Shown here piece after piece: positions 1 to 9,817 of a DNA stretch of 64,000 nucleotides. The DNA is from Clostridium aestuarii (lineage in GTDB: Bacteria > Bacillota > Clostridia > Clostridiales > Clostridiaceae). The translations under genes and the position numbers were made by a program. The stretch is taken from positions 496,001 to 560,000 of the forward strand of contig NZ_JAPQER010000002.1 of NCBI RefSeq assembly GCF_026735135.1, written 5' to 3'. Every line of letters starts with the position of its first letter. Position 1 is the stretch's first letter. Below the pieces are notes generated by a model. The model searched no databases, was not told the DNA's origin, and saw nothing but the letters and a program-made list of their open reading frames with translations.

Positions 1-191
1 GATGAACTTTGAGGCAGTTCATCTTTAGCCCTTTGTTTTTTGTAAGCATTTTCTATATTAGGAATAACCATAAGTTCCATGAATCTTTTTATGAATGTTG
101 ATTTTCCAGTTCTTACAGGTCCAACAACTCCAACATATATATCTCCTTGTGTTCTATCGGCAATATCTTTATATATATTAAAGTTTTCCAA
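1..191 (-). CDS. spoIVA: Stage IV sporulation protein A, N-terminal 63 residues (cut by window edge)
   Basis: SpoIVA is the ATPase that polymerises on the outer forespore membrane as the basement layer of the spore coat. The visible N-terminus begins M-E-N-F-N-I-Y-K-D-I-A and carries the Walker A motif GPVRTGKS at about residues 24-31, as in known SpoIVA proteins. The start is TTG at 191-189, with GGGAGGG seven bases upstream (199-205); no ATG fits. The rest of the roughly 490-residue protein lies outside the window. Expected to be sigma-E dependent in the mother cell; I see no clear sigma-E promoter upstream. Confidence 0.93.
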   Translation of the reverse strand, partial: MENFNIYKDIADRTQGDIYVGVVGPVRTGKSTFIKRFMELMVIPNIENAYKKQRAKDELPQSS

Positions 192-261
192 AGATTTACC
201 CTCCCAACAATTACTTATTTTTAACATTATATATATATTAAAAAATCTTAAAAATATTACA

Positions 262-300
262 AAAAATAAAATAAAAGCCAGCTAAACTTTAAGCTGACTT
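262..300 (-). terminator. Rho-independent terminator after gpsA
   Basis: On the minus strand AAGTCAGCT pairs with AGCTGGCTT (292-300 with 275-283, one G-T wobble), followed by a T-rich run into 262. It lies just past the gpsA stop and separates gpsA from spoIVA. Confidence 0.8.
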
Positions 301-325
301 AATTTATATACTATTAAATTTAAAC

Positions 326-1321
326 TTAATAAACTTCATCCTTTTTATCCCTAGACATTAATTCATACACCCCATATTTTGCTTCTTTATCTTGGAATAA
401 AACTTTGTATAAAATATCTGTAATCGGCATAGTTACATTTAATTTTTCCTTTAATTTATAGAAAGCTCTACAAGCTTTTACTCCCTCCACTACCATTCCT
501 ACTTCATTACAAGCTTCATCAACAGTATATCCTTTTCCTATCAATATTCCAGCTTTTCTATTTCTACTATGCATGCTAGTACATGTAACTATCAAATCTC
601 CCATTCCAGTTAATCCATAAAATGTTTCTGGCTTAGCTCCTAGTTTTATACCTATTCTTATAATTTCACTCATTCCTCTAGTCATAAGAGCTGCTTTTGT
701 ATTATCTCCATATCCACTTCCATCAGATATTCCAGCTGCAAGTGCTATGATGTTTTTAACAGCTCCTCCAATTTCTACTCCAACCATATCGTCATTAGTA
801 TAAACTCTAAATTTATTAGTCATAAATACATCTTGAATTTGTTTTGCACACTTCATGTCCTTAGACGTAACTACTACAGTTGTAGGTATGTCTAGCGCTA
901 CCTCTTCAGCATGACTAGGTCCAGACAACACAACAACCGGATTGACAGGCATTTCTTCTTCTATTACCTCTGAAAGTCTTTTTAAAGAGCTTTCTTCTAT
1001 TCCTTTAGCAATATTCACAATCACAACATCTTTACTAATACATTCTTTAATTTTCTTACACACATCACGTATTGCATGAGAAGGCACTGACAATACAATT
1101 ATCTTACTATTATCCAAAGCCTCATTCAAGTCATAAAACGCTGTTACATTAGCTGGTATCACAACATTATGCATATATTTTATATTTTCTCTTTTTACAT
1201 TTATATCATGAATAACATCTTGATTTCTGTCCCAAACATTAACGCTATACCCTTTTTTACCAAGCATAACACTTAATGCCGTACCAAAACTCCCTCCACC
1301 TATGAAGGTAATATCAGACAT
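326..1321 (-). CDS. gpsA: Glycerol-3-phosphate dehydrogenase [NAD(P)+]
   Basis: Reduces dihydroxyacetone phosphate to sn-glycerol 3-phosphate, the backbone for phospholipid synthesis, in the cytoplasm. The 331-residue protein opens with a Rossmann nucleotide-binding loop GGGSFGT (residues 8-14), has the SVPSH segment near 78, and the GGAVKN segment near 190 that holds the catalytic lysine in this family. The start is ATG at 1321, preceded by AAGGAAGGAA. A longer frame to 1375 would run inside der and lacks a ribosome-binding site. Only one base separates it from the der stop, so the two are probably co-transcribed. The der-gpsA pairing upstream of spoIVA is common in Clostridia and Bacilli. 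Confidence 0.96.
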   Translation of the reverse strand: MSDITFIGGGSFGTALSVMLGKKGYSVNVWDRNQDVIHDINVKRENIKYMHNVVIPANVTAFYDLNEALDNSKIIVLSVPSHAIRDVCKKIKECISKDVVIVNIAKGIEESSLKRLSEVIEEEMPVNPVVVLSGPSHAEEVALDIPTTVVVTSKDMKCAKQIQDVFMTNKFRVYTNDDMVGVEIGGAVKNIIALAAGISDGSGYGDNTKAALMTRGMSEIIRIGIKLGAKPETFYGLTGMGDLIVTCTSMHSRNRKAGILIGKGYTVDEACNEVGMVVEGVKACRAFYKLKEKLNVTMPITDILYKVLFQDKEAKYGVYELMSRDKKDEVY

Positions 1322-1322
1322 A

Positions 1323-2639
1323 CTATTCCTTCCTTTCTCTAAATAGCAATTTAATTCCTGTTCCATCAAAATCAAAATTCTGTCTTAATTGGTTTTTAAG
1401 ATATCTTTCATATGAGAAATGTAATAAAGCAGGGTTATTTACAAAGAACACAAATGTAGGTGCTTTAATTGCAACCTGAGTAACATAATAAATTTTTAAT
1501 CTACTCGTTCCAACTATAGGAGGTTCTTTCATCATAACAGCTTTACTGATTACTTCATTTAATACTCCTGTTTTTATACGTTTAGTATAGTTATCATAAC
1601 AACTTCTAGCCATTTTTAATACTTTATTTACTCTTTGACCTGTTTTAGCTGATATAAACAAGAATGGAGCATATTTTAAAAATGATAACTTATAACCTAT
1701 TTCAGTCTTAAATTTATTCATTGTTTTATCATCTTTTTCTATTACATCCCATTTATTAACAATAATCATTATTGCTTTATTCAATTCATGTGCATATCCT
1801 ATTATTTTCTCATCTTGTTCTGCTACTCCTTCATTTGCATCTACCATTAATAAACATACATCTGCATTTTCAATAGCAGCAAGAGTTCTCACAGCACTGT
1901 ATCTTTCTATTTGTTCTTTTATCTTACTTTTTCTTCTTAATCCTGCTGTATCAATCAAAGTGAATTTTCCATATTCTGTTTCTATATAGCTATCTACAGC
2001 GTCTCTAGTTGTTCCAGGTATATCACTAACTATATGTTTTTCTTCACCCAAAATTTTATTAACAAGAGAAGATTTTCCAACATTAGGTCTTCCCACTACG
2101 GCTACTCTTATATATTCGTTTTCATCTTCTTCTGAAGCATCATTTGGGAATTTTTCAACTACCTTATCCAGCATATCTCCAAGTCCTAATCCTTGAGAAG
2201 AAGATATTGCTATAGGATCTCCTATTCCTAAATTATAAAATTCATATATATTATCTTCGTCTGAATTTCTATCAACTTTGTTAACAACTAATACCACTGA
2301 TTTTTTAGACTTACGCAGCATCTGTGCAACTTCATTGTCAGCATCTGTTAAACCATGTTTGCCATCTACTATAAACATAGTAACATCAGCCATTTCAATA
2401 GCTATTTGTGCCTGTCTTCTCATCTGAGATATAATAATATCATCATTCTCAGGTTCTATTCCACCTGTATCAATTATTGTGAATTTATTATTTAACCATT
2501 CGGCTTCTGCATAAATCCTATCTCTTGTAACTCCTGGTGTGTCCTCAACTATTGCTATTCTTTTACCTGCTAATTTATTAAATAATGTAGATTTACCAAC
2601 ATTAGGTCTTCCAACTATTGCAACTATCGGTTTAGCCAT
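1323..2639 (-). CDS. der: Ribosome biogenesis GTPase Der (EngA)
   Basis: Essential GTPase for 50S ribosomal subunit maturation, with two tandem G domains and a C-terminal KH-like domain. The first domain shows GRPNVGKST (10-18), DTPGVTRD and NKVD. The second shows GRPNVGKSS (about 184), DTAGLRRK and NKWD. The final 80 or so residues match the KH domain, with the basic end ...LFRERKE. At 438 residues it is the normal length. The start ATG follows a good AGGAGGAG site. A possible promoter lies about 100 bp upstream. It leads directly into gpsA. Confidence 0.97.
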   Translation of the reverse strand: MAKPIVAIVGRPNVGKSTLFNKLAGKRIAIVEDTPGVTRDRIYAEAEWLNNKFTIIDTGGIEPENDDIIISQMRRQAQIAIEMADVTMFIVDGKHGLTDADNEVAQMLRKSKKSVVLVVNKVDRNSDEDNIYEFYNLGIGDPIAISSSQGLGLGDMLDKVVEKFPNDASEEDENEYIRVAVVGRPNVGKSSLVNKILGEEKHIVSDIPGTTRDAVDSYIETEYGKFTLIDTAGLRRKSKIKEQIERYSAVRTLAAIENADVCLLMVDANEGVAEQDEKIIGYAHELNKAIMIIVNKWDVIEKDDKTMNKFKTEIGYKLSFLKYAPFLFISAKTGQRVNKVLKMARSCYDNYTKRIKTGVLNEVISKAVMMKEPPIVGTSRLKIYYVTQVAIKAPTFVFFVNNPALLHFSYERYLKNQLRQNFDFDGTGIKLLFRERKE

Positions 2640-2734
2640 TTATATTCTCCTCCTAATCAATTTCTTAATAATAGACACTTGAAAATGCTTATTATCAAAT
2701 TTATAAGTTTTTACCTATATTAACTCATTAAATT

Positions 2735-2764
2735 ATATTATCATTAACTTAATAAATCCGTCAA
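2735..2764 (-). promoter_or_regulatory. Candidate sigma-A promoter for der-gpsA
   Basis: TTGACG (2759-2764) and TAATAT (2735-2740) with an 18-bp spacer on the minus strand, in the 370-bp gap between der and phoU. The -10 matches the consensus at only four of six positions, so this is a weak call. Apart from this site and the phoU terminator, the gap (2640-3009) holds nothing I can identify. Confidence 0.35.
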
Positions 2765-2892
2765 GATTTGACAAGTTAAATTTCACTATATTTATATTAT
2801 TAGTTAAAATCCTATACATAATAACAATAAATTATAAATTACTTAAAATCTACAATAAATAATGTTTTGATTACATAAATTTTTAATTTCAA

Positions 2893-2925
2893 CAAAAAGA
2901 GCATAGATTTAAAATATCTACACTC
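2893..2925 (-). terminator. Terminator of the pst-phoU operon
   Basis: Minus-strand stem GAGTGTAGAT / ATCTATGCTC (2916-2925 with 2899-2908, ten pairs including two G-T), 7-nt loop, then TTTTTG. Located about 85 bp after the phoU stop. Confidence 0.8.
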
Positions 2926-3009
2926 AATTTATTATACTCTAGAAAATATACACTCTTAAATGGATAAGCTAACTAAATAAATTTTATACATAGAAATCTT
3001 ACAAAATTA

Positions 3010-3669
3010 TTATTCATTTAAATCCACTTGTTCACCTGTTACTATATAAATTGTCCACTCACATATATTAGTTACATGATCCGCTATTCTTTCAAGAAAT
3101 TTACAAACAAACAAAAATTGAGTTGCTTGTTCAATCTTAGTTTTATCCCTACTCATTATCTCTAACATTTCACTAAATATATTTTTATATATTTCATCTA
3201 TTACATCATCTCGCTTAGATATCTCATAAGCTTTTTGCAAATCTCTATTAACATATGAATCTAAAGCATCTTTTATCATTTCACTAACTATTTTAGCCAT
3301 TTTAGGTATCTCGATAAGTTCCTTTATATAAACCTCGTTTTTTAATCTTTTAGTAATTTTTGCAATATCTACAGCATGGTCTGCCATTCTTTCTAAATCA
3401 GTTACAATATTAATACATGTAAATATAAACCTCAAATCTGTAGCTAGCGGCTGTTGCATAGCAATTAACTTAATACTTTTCTCCTCTATATCTCTCATAA
3501 GCTTATCTACTCTATCATCATTTTCTATAACTTTATCAGCCAAATCAACATCTTGTTGTTCTAATGAGTTAATACAAAGCTGTATTTGTTTTTCAACAAT
3601 ACTTCCCATCCTTAATATGTCATTATATAATTTATCAAGTTCCATTTGAAACGTTTTTCTTGCAGACAT
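3010..3669 (-). CDS. phoU: Phosphate signalling complex protein PhoU
   Basis: PhoU links the Pst transporter to the PhoR sensor kinase and damps Pho signalling when phosphate is plentiful. The 219-residue all-helical protein has the two tandem PhoU repeats. Both carry the acidic E/D-x3-D-type metal-cluster motifs, seen as DLERMADHAVDIA (about 130-142) and FLERIADHVTNIC near the C-terminus. The start has GAGGTGAG six bases upstream. It is the last gene of pstS-pstC-pstA-pstB-phoU and is followed by a terminator. Confidence 0.96.
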   Translation of the reverse strand: MSARKTFQMELDKLYNDILRMGSIVEKQIQLCINSLEQQDVDLADKVIENDDRVDKLMRDIEEKSIKLIAMQQPLATDLRFIFTCINIVTDLERMADHAVDIAKITKRLKNEVYIKELIEIPKMAKIVSEMIKDALDSYVNRDLQKAYEISKRDDVIDEIYKNIFSEMLEIMSRDKTKIEQATQFLFVCKFLERIADHVTNICEWTIYIVTGEQVDLNE

Positions 3670-3694
3670 TAGCTCACCTCATTCATTAATATTA

Positions 3695-4447
3695 TCAACC
3701 AAATCTACCTGTAATATAGTCTTCCGTTCTCTTATCTTTAGGATTACAAAACATATCTTCTGTTTTTCCGTACTCTACAACTATACCATTATAAAAAAAT
3801 GCCGTATTATCTGATATTCTTCCTGCTTGCTGCATATTATGTGTAACAATCACAACAGTATACTGTTTCTTTAGCACATCCATTAATTCCTCAACCTTTA
3901 ATGTTGATATAGGGTCTAATGCTGATGTAGGTTCATCCATTAATATTACTTCTGGCTCTACTGCAAGTGTTCTTGCTATACATAGCCTTTGCTGCTGTCC
4001 TCCTGAAAGTCCCATAGCATTTTTTTTGAGTCTATCTTTAACTTCATCCCAAAGCACTGCACCTTTTAAACTTTTTTCAACAATCTCATCAAGTTTAACT
4101 TTATTTTTTATCCCATGAGTTTTGGGACCATATGCCACGTTATCATATATGCTCATAGGAAATGGATTAGGTTTTTGAAAAACCATACCAACTTTTTTTC
4201 TAAGTTCAATCACATCATAATTTGAAGAATATATATTTCCACCTTCATATATTACTATACCATCAATTTTCACATCATCAATTAAGTCATTCATTCTATT
4301 TAAACATCTTAAAAATGTAGACTTACCACATCCAGATGGTCCTATTAAAGCTGTTACTGCATTTTTAGGTATATCTAAATCAATATCATATAAAGCTTGT
4401 TTATTTCCATAAAATAAATTAAGATCCTTAACTTCAATTATATTCAT
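3695..4447 (-). CDS. pstB: Phosphate ABC transporter ATP-binding protein PstB
   Basis: ATPase subunit powering high-affinity phosphate uptake through PstC-PstA. It has Walker [10 protein letters not shown] (36-44), the Q-loop region [11 protein letters not shown] typical of PstB, the ABC signature LSGGQQQR (near 148), Walker B with DEPTSALDP (near 171), and the switch histidine in [10 protein letters not shown]. The length of 250 residues is normal for the family. It sits between pstA (11 bp) and phoU (25 bp) and belongs to the same Pho-controlled transcript. Confidence 0.98.
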   Translation of the reverse strand: MNIIEVKDLNLFYGNKQALYDIDLDIPKNAVTALIGPSGCGKSTFLRCLNRMNDLIDDVKIDGIVIYEGGNIYSSNYDVIELRKKVGMVFQKPNPFPMSIYDNVAYGPKTHGIKNKVKLDEIVEKSLKGAVLWDEVKDRLKKNAMGLSGGQQQRLCIARTLAVEPEVILMDEPTSALDPISTLKVEELMDVLKKQYTVVIVTHNMQQAGRISDNTAFFYNGIVVEYGKTEDMFCNPKDKRTEDYITGRFG

Positions 4448-4458
4448 TTTATTCCTCC

Positions 4459-5328
4459 TTATTTAGTCCCAGTATAGGATTGATATATCTTTTTACCTAC
4501 TACTCTAGCTAAAATATTAAACAAAAGCACCATAATTATAAGTACAGCTGATGCTCCATTAGCTATTTCACCTGCATCTGGAACCATACCTTCTGAATTC
4601 AACTGCCAAATATACACCGCTAGTGTTTCAGCTGGTCTAAAAATATCAAAAGCTGTACCATTGCTAATGCGTACATTTGGAGCACTCATACCTGCTGTAT
4701 ATAATAATGCTGCTGCCTCTCCAAGAATTCTACCCGAAGCTAATATTATGCCCGTTAAAATTTGAGGTATAGCAGAAGGTAATATAACCTGTTTTATTGT
4801 TTGCCATTGAGTAGCTCCCAATCCTAAACTTGCTTCTTTAACCTTTTTAGCTACTTCTTTTATAGCATTCTCACTCACCCTTGTCATTGCAGGTAAATTT
4901 AATATAGTTATAGCCATAGCACCTGCAAAAATAGAATAACCCCCTCCTATCATATTAACAAACACCAGAAGACTAAATAATCCAACAACTATTGAAGGTA
5001 ATGATGCCATAGTCTCAATACATAGTCTGATAACATTTAGCAAAACACCTTTTTTAGCATATTCAGCTAAATATATACCTGCTCCTATTCCTAATGGAAC
5101 AGTTATCAATAAAGATATTACAAGCATATAAAATGAATTAAATAAATGAAGTCCAATTCCTCCTCCAACATCTAATGATGGCTTTCCAAATAAAAAATTA
5201 ATATTAAAACAGTTTCGCCCATTATAAATTATATATCCAATAAAAGCTACAAGTAACATTACTATAAATCCTGAAATTATATATAGTATAAATGTAGCAA
5301 TCTTGTCCTTCTTTTTTGGATCCAACAA
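4459..5328 (-). CDS. pstA: Phosphate ABC transporter permease PstA
   Basis: Membrane permease partner of PstC. The 289 residues hold about six hydrophobic segments and the cytoplasmic EAA-type loop [20 protein letters not shown], which contacts PstB. The start codon is TTG at 5328-5326, immediately after the pstC TAA. It is supported by GAGGTG eight bases upstream, and there is no nearby ATG. This tight junction implies translational coupling with pstC. Confidence 0.95.
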   Translation of the reverse strand: MLDPKKKDKIATFILYIISGFIVMLLVAFIGYIIYNGRNCFNINFLFGKPSLDVGGGIGLHLFNSFYMLVISLLITVPLGIGAGIYLAEYAKKGVLLNVIRLCIETMASLPSIVVGLFSLLVFVNMIGGGYSIFAGAMAITILNLPAMTRVSENAIKEVAKKVKEASLGLGATQWQTIKQVILPSAIPQILTGIILASGRILGEAAALLYTAGMSAPNVRISNGTAFDIFRPAETLAVYIWQLNSEGMVPDAGEIANGASAVLIIMVLLFNILARVVGKKIYQSYTGTK

Positions 5329-6219
5329 TTATATTTCACCTCTTTTTCCTATAGCTCTTATAATTAGTATAAATATAAACGACATAACAAGGAGCAATAA
5401 AGCCATAGACCATAGCGCATTATTCCATTCAGTACCAAATATAGTATTTGCCATATCCATTGTAAGAACACTTGTTAAAGTTGTAGTGGTATCTACAATT
5501 CCTTTCGGTATTTTAATCGAGTTACCTATAACCATTTGAACAGCTAAAGCTTCTCCAAAAGCTCTGGCAAGTCCTAATACAACACCAGTTGAAATACCAT
5601 TTTTAGCAGCCGGAATAGCTACTTTAATTATTGTATGCCACCTTGTTGCTCCTAATCCATAAGATGCTTCTAGATATTCACGAGGAATTGTTTTAATAGC
5701 ATCTGAAGAAATACTTGTTATTGTTGGTAAAATCATTATAGTGAGTACTATTATACCTGCTAACAAGCTAAAACCTACTCCTCCATATACTTTTTTAATT
5801 AATGGTAACAAAACACTTATTCCAACCCAGCCATAAATAACAGAAGGAATGCCTACAAATAATTCCATTGCAGGTTGTAACACTTTTATCCCAAGTTTAG
5901 GTGAAATTAAATTCATAAATACAGCCAACGCTATTCCTACAGGTGCAGCTATGATTACAGATCCTATAGACACTAATGTTGATCCTATAATAAATATAGA
6001 AGCGCCAAACTGAGGAGTATCAGCATCTGGTTTCCAAGTTTTATTAAACAAAAATTCACTTAATGAATATCCATTAATAATAAATGTACTTAACCCTTTA
6101 AAAGCTACAAACCCTATTATTGTTAATGTTAAAACTACTATCAATAAACCGCAAAATGTAGAAAAACCTCTTCCTAAATATTCATTTTTTAACTTCTGCC
6201 AACTTTTATTTTTATTCAT
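5329..6219 (-). CDS. pstC: Phosphate ABC transporter permease PstC
   Basis: First permease of the Pst phosphate importer. The 296-residue protein has an N-terminal membrane segment at about 20-40, five further membrane spans, and the EAA loop EASYGLGATRWHTIIKVAIP, closely parallel to that of PstA. The start ATG follows GAGGTAAGAGATT. It is separated from pstS by about 100 bp containing a strong hairpin that probably lowers downstream expression relative to the binding protein. Confidence 0.96.
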   Translation of the reverse strand: MNKNKSWQKLKNEYLGRGFSTFCGLLIVVLTLTIIGFVAFKGLSTFIINGYSLSEFLFNKTWKPDADTPQFGASIFIIGSTLVSIGSVIIAAPVGIALAVFMNLISPKLGIKVLQPAMELFVGIPSVIYGWVGISVLLPLIKKVYGGVGFSLLAGIIVLTIMILPTITSISSDAIKTIPREYLEASYGLGATRWHTIIKVAIPAAKNGISTGVVLGLARAFGEALAVQMVIGNSIKIPKGIVDTTTTLTSVLTMDMANTIFGTEWNNALWSMALLLLVMSFIFILIIRAIGKRGEI

Positions 6220-6251
6220 AATCTCTTACCTCAAATAAATATTTTTTATAT

Positions 6252-6290
6252 AAAACTAAGGCCAATTGTAAAACAATCCGTCTTAGTTTT
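6252..6290 (-). terminator. Hairpin between pstS and pstC (attenuator or mRNA-stabilising stem)
   Basis: AAAACTAAG pairs with CTTAGTTTT (6282-6290 with 6252-6260). Inside it ATTGT pairs with ACAAT, giving one long stem-loop followed by TATATAAAAAAT. It lies between the binding-protein gene and the permease genes of one operon. Such stems usually stop most transcripts or protect the upstream message, giving more PstS than PstC. The effect is inferred. Confidence 0.6.
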
Positions 6291-6317
6291 ATAAATTTTC
6301 ACCTTATATTATTAAAA

Positions 6318-7211
6318 TTATTTCAAAGCACTTGCTGGAATATATCCCTTTTTTTCAATAATTGGTGCAACTTCTTCTGACATCATAAAATCTATAAATT
6401 CTTTTGTTAAACCAGAAGCTTTTCCTTTAGTATACATATGTTCATAAGCCCAAAATGTATATTTCCCTGCTGCAATACTTTTAATAGTTGGTTCAGAACC
6501 ATCTAATTTTATTAATTTTATACCTTTTTTAGCATCTTCATTTACAAAATAGGATAATGCTAAGTAACTAATAGCACCATTGGTAGCTTGAACTGATTTT
6601 TGAACAGCTCCACTTGAATCCTGAGTTGTACCTATTCCATCAGCTTCTTCTTTTCCATCCATTACTTTTTCTACAAATGTAGCTCTTGTACCAGAAGATT
6701 TTCCTCTATTTATAACTTCAATTTTTAAATCTTGTCCCCCTACTTCTTTCCAATTAGTTATTTTTCCTTGAAATATATCTTGTATTTGAACTTTAGTTAA
6801 AGAATCAACTTGAATTCCTTCATTTAACACTATTGCAAATCCTATTCCACACACTTTATGATCAACTAAATCTTTTGCCAATGCAGCTTTATCACCTTTT
6901 AGTTTTTTCTCAGCAACCACATCTGAATTTCCAATATCTACTGCTCCTTGTGCAACTTGTGAAAGACCAGTTCCACTTCCTCCACCTTGTACATTTATAG
7001 TAGCTTTAACATGTTTTTGCATAAACATATCAGCAGCTGCTTTTGCTAAAGGTTGAAGCGCTGATGATCCTGAAGCAGTAATAGAACCACTTATTTCTTT
7101 TCCTGTGTTAATACTATCCTTTTTAGTATTATTACCGCACCCTACAAATACCCCTCCAATAAGAGTTATTGCTAAAACAGATGTTAACACCTTAATTGAT
7201 CTTTTTTTCAT
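6318..7211 (-). CDS. pstS: Phosphate-binding lipoprotein PstS
   Basis: Extracellular solute-binding protein that hands phosphate to PstC-PstA. The 297-residue protein begins M-K-K-R-S with a hydrophobic signal peptide and a lipobox ending at Cys25 (F-V-G-C), so it should be lipid-anchored. The phosphate-binding segment TASGSSALQPL follows at about 45-55, with the second signature GGSGTGLSQVAQG near 85 and RGKSSGTRATF near 165. The start at 7211 has GGAGG nine bases upstream. A longer frame reaching 7274 would translate the promoter region. Preceded by Pho-box-like repeats. Confidence 0.96.
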   Translation of the reverse strand: MKKRSIKVLTSVLAITLIGGVFVGCGNNTKKDSINTGKEISGSITASGSSALQPLAKAAADMFMQKHVKATINVQGGGSGTGLSQVAQGAVDIGNSDVVAEKKLKGDKAALAKDLVDHKVCGIGFAIVLNEGIQVDSLTKVQIQDIFQGKITNWKEVGGQDLKIEVINRGKSSGTRATFVEKVMDGKEEADGIGTTQDSSGAVQKSVQATNGAISYLALSYFVNEDAKKGIKLIKLDGSEPTIKSIAAGKYTFWAYEHMYTKGKASGLTKEFIDFMMSEEVAPIIEKKGYIPASALK

Positions 7212-7265
7212 TTTATAATTCCTCCATTCATGCTTTAATATCCTAATTTGCTTCTTACAAAATAT

Positions 7266-7345
7266 ACTATACACTAGAAAAGTTAACTATAGATTATGTA
7301 AATGTTAACTCGTATTATATAAATGTTAACTAAAATTAACATTTA
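7266..7345 (-). promoter_or_regulatory. Pho-regulated promoter of the pst operon
   Basis: The hexamer GTTAAC or close variants recurs at 7282, 7304 and 7325 (22 and 21 bp apart), with a further TTAAC at 7336. On the minus strand these read as TTAACATTTA-like direct repeats at about two-helical-turn spacing, resembling tandem PhoP boxes. A TATAGT -10 element (7266-7271) follows about 10 bp after the last repeat. The nearby phoP-phoR genes make PhoP the obvious regulator. The match is by eye. Confidence 0.7.
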
Positions 7346-7367
7346 TATATTTTAACCTTATCTAAAT

Positions 7368-7395
7368 AAAAAAATAAGGCAGCCTATGCTGCCTT
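7368..7395 (-). terminator. Terminator of phoP-phoR
   Basis: Minus-strand stem AAGGCAGC / GCTGCCTT (7388-7395 with 7376-7383), loop of four, then TATTTTTTTA. It overlaps the phoR stop codon and insulates the pst promoter. Confidence 0.9.
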
Positions 7396-9097
7396 ATAAT
7401 GGTATTTCAACTGTAAACTTAGTTCCCTTTTCTATTTCACTTTCAACATAAATATCTCCACCAAAACTTAATACTATATGTTTAACTATCGCAAGTCCTA
7501 GCCCAGTTCCACCTTGTGCTCTAGATCTAGCCTTATCTGCTCTGTAGAATCTTTCAAATAATCTATGCATATGTTCTTTAGATATTCCCTGCCCTGTATC
7601 CTTAACCCAAACAATGCTTCTATTATTTTTAACATTATTCCCTATATATACAGTATCATTTTGTTCAGAATATTTTATTGCATTATCAACAAGATTTATA
7701 ACCATTTGCTTAAATCTATCTTTATCACCATATATTATAGATTCCTCTTCAGAAACAACTTCTATTTTTATATTTTTCTTATCCGCCGCATGTTTCATTA
7801 AATTGTAAACATCATTAATAATTATCTTAACATTAATTTTCTCTTTTATTCTACAATTCTTTTGCTGCTCAATATCTGATAAAACTAAGATATCACTTAT
7901 TAATCTAGTTAATCTATCTGCCTCATCTTCTATTATAGATAAAAACTTCTCTCTTGTTTTAGAATCTTCAACATATTTTAGCGTTTCCGAAAATCCCTTT
8001 ATTGAAGTAAGAGGAGTTTTTAATTCATGAGATACATTAGCTACAAATTGACTTCTTATATTTTCTAATCTTTTTATATCTGTAATATCTTGAACAACAG
8101 CAACAGTGCCAATATGCTCCTTGTCACTAATAATATCAGCAGTTTTTACTTTTAATTCTCTTTCTTGTGGCCAAAGTATTTTTATTTCTTTAGACTCTTC
8201 ATTATTTTTAAATATATCTTCTAACTCGTGATTCCTGACACCTTCCATTAAATTATGTCCTATTATTTCTTTTTTCACACCGAAAATTTTTTGAGCATAC
8301 GGATTGATCATTATTACTGTATAACTTCTATCAACTGCTATAACGCCACTATCCATACTTTTTAATATTGCTTCTAACTTGTTTTGTTTTTCTATGGAAT
8401 CTTTTAATGTATATTGAAGTTTGTCTGCCATACGATTAAAAGTCTTGGCTAGCTGTCCTATCTCATCTCTAGTATTTATACTTGCTCTTCTATGAAATTC
8501 ACCCTTTGCAATTCTAGATGTTATAAATTCTAAATCTCTAATTGGTTTCACAATAACATAAGATAGTTTTGATGAGAATAAAACTGCTATTGCAAAAACA
8601 ATAATTAATACAATTGAATAGTATTGTAGATATTTTCCTTCAAATCCAGTAACTATTTCCATAGGCATTGCACTTCGTATAATGTATCCATCTTCAAAAG
8701 TTGTAGCATAGTACATCATGGTTTTACCTAAAGATTCACTATACCTTATACTATACCCCTCTCCTGATTTGCGAGCTTGTAATACTTCTTCTCTACTATT
8801 ATGATTATCTAAATTAGAAGATACCATATCAGAATCGCTGATTACAACCCCTTTAGGACCTATTAATGTTACCCTAAAACGAGATTCTCCAAAATTTTTT
8901 ATATAAGCACTTCTATTAGAAATAATACTAGAATTTATTAAATTAATAGCAATTTCATTATTCATCATTAAGCTCTTCTTTGTATTTTGTTCATGTTGAT
9001 AATTAACTATCATCATATAAAGTGCTGTAACCATAGCTAAACTTAGCACTATTGTACTAAGTATTGATACCATAAGTTTACTTTTCATTTTCATCAT
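7394..9097 (-). CDS. phoR: Phosphate-regulon sensor histidine kinase PhoR
   Basis: Membrane histidine kinase that phosphorylates PhoP when phosphate is scarce. Order of parts in 567 residues: membrane helix (about 8-30), extracytoplasmic sensor (to about 155), second helix (158-177), HAMP (about 178-230), PAS (about 240-340), HisKA with SHELKTPLTS and phospho-acceptor His357, then the ATPase domain with N-box DNAIKYS and G-box GGTGLGLAIV. The ATG start overlaps the last base of the phoP stop codon, so the pair is translationally coupled. The target is assigned from adjacency to phoP and pst. Confidence 0.93.
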   Translation of the reverse strand: MMKMKSKLMVSILSTIVLSLAMVTALYMMIVNYQHEQNTKKSLMMNNEIAINLINSSIISNRSAYIKNFGESRFRVTLIGPKGVVISDSDMVSSNLDNHNSREEVLQARKSGEGYSIRYSESLGKTMMYYATTFEDGYIIRSAMPMEIVTGFEGKYLQYYSIVLIIVFAIAVLFSSKLSYVIVKPIRDLEFITSRIAKGEFHRRASINTRDEIGQLAKTFNRMADKLQYTLKDSIEKQNKLEAILKSMDSGVIAVDRSYTVIMINPYAQKIFGVKKEIIGHNLMEGVRNHELEDIFKNNEESKEIKILWPQERELKVKTADIISDKEHIGTVAVVQDITDIKRLENIRSQFVANVSHELKTPLTSIKGFSETLKYVEDSKTREKFLSIIEDEADRLTRLISDILVLSDIEQQKNCRIKEKINVKIIINDVYNLMKHAADKKNIKIEVVSEEESIIYGDKDRFKQMVINLVDNAIKYSEQNDTVYIGNNVKNNRSIVWVKDTGQGISKEHMHRLFERFYRADKARSRAQGGTGLGLAIVKHIVLSFGGDIYVESEIEKGTKFTVEIPL

Positions 9098-9792
9098 TAT
9101 TCACCTGGATTAAATCTATATCCTATCCCTCTTATAGTTTGAATAAATCTAGGGTTTTTATCATCATCCTCTACCTTTTTTCTTAGATGTCTAATATGAA
9201 CATCAACAGTTCTAGTTTCTCCAATATATTCATATCCCCAAACTTTATCTAATAAAAAATCCCTTGTCATAACTCTTCCTTTATTTTTAATAAGCACTTC
9301 AATTAATTCAAATTCTTTTAAAGTTAAATCTATTTTGTATCCGCTTTTTATAACTTCATGTTTTTGAAAATCAATGGATAAGTTTCCAAATTTTAATACA
9401 TTATCCATGTATTCCGTTTTTGTTCTTCTTAAAATAGCTTTAACTCTTGCTATCAATTCCCTTATAGAAAAAGGCTTTGTTATATAATCATCTGCTCCCA
9501 ATTCTAACCCCAAAATTTTGTCCAGTTCTTCACCTTTTGCAGTTATCATAATAATGGGTATGTTCGATATTGAGCTATCTCGCCTTACTTCCTTACAAAC
9601 GTCATATCCATCCATTCCTGGCAACATAACATCTAATAAAATCAATTGCGGCATTTCTTTTCTAGCTAAGTTCAAAGCTTCTAGACCATCACCAGCACAT
9701 ACGGTCTTATACCCATTTTTGTTTAAGTTAAACTTTATAAGTTCTTGTATATGTTCTTCATCATCAACAACTAATATTTTTTCTTCAGCCAT
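9097..9792 (-). CDS. phoP: Phosphate-regulon response regulator PhoP (OmpR family)
   Basis: DNA-binding partner of PhoR. The receiver domain has the acidic pair D10-D11, phospho-acceptor Asp54 in LLDVMLPGMDG and the conserved Lys in ITKPFS (near 103). A winged-helix effector domain follows, with RVMTRDFLLDKVWG and the end VRGIGY-type sequence TIRGIGYRF. At 231 residues it is the normal length. The start ATG has TGGAGG upstream. It probably binds the repeats in front of pstS. Confidence 0.95.
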   Translation of the reverse strand: MAEEKILVVDDEEHIQELIKFNLNKNGYKTVCAGDGLEALNLARKEMPQLILLDVMLPGMDGYDVCKEVRRDSSISNIPIIMITAKGEELDKILGLELGADDYITKPFSIRELIARVKAILRRTKTEYMDNVLKFGNLSIDFQKHEVIKSGYKIDLTLKEFELIEVLIKNKGRVMTRDFLLDKVWGYEYIGETRTVDVHIRHLRKKVEDDDKNPRFIQTIRGIGYRFNPGE

Positions 9793-9817
9793 TAAATTTA
9801 TACCTCCAACGGTAAAT

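Noticed and set aside
199..262. Sigma-E promoter of spoIVA
   Set aside because: Only A/T-rich partial matches with wrong spacing could be found, so I do not annotate it.
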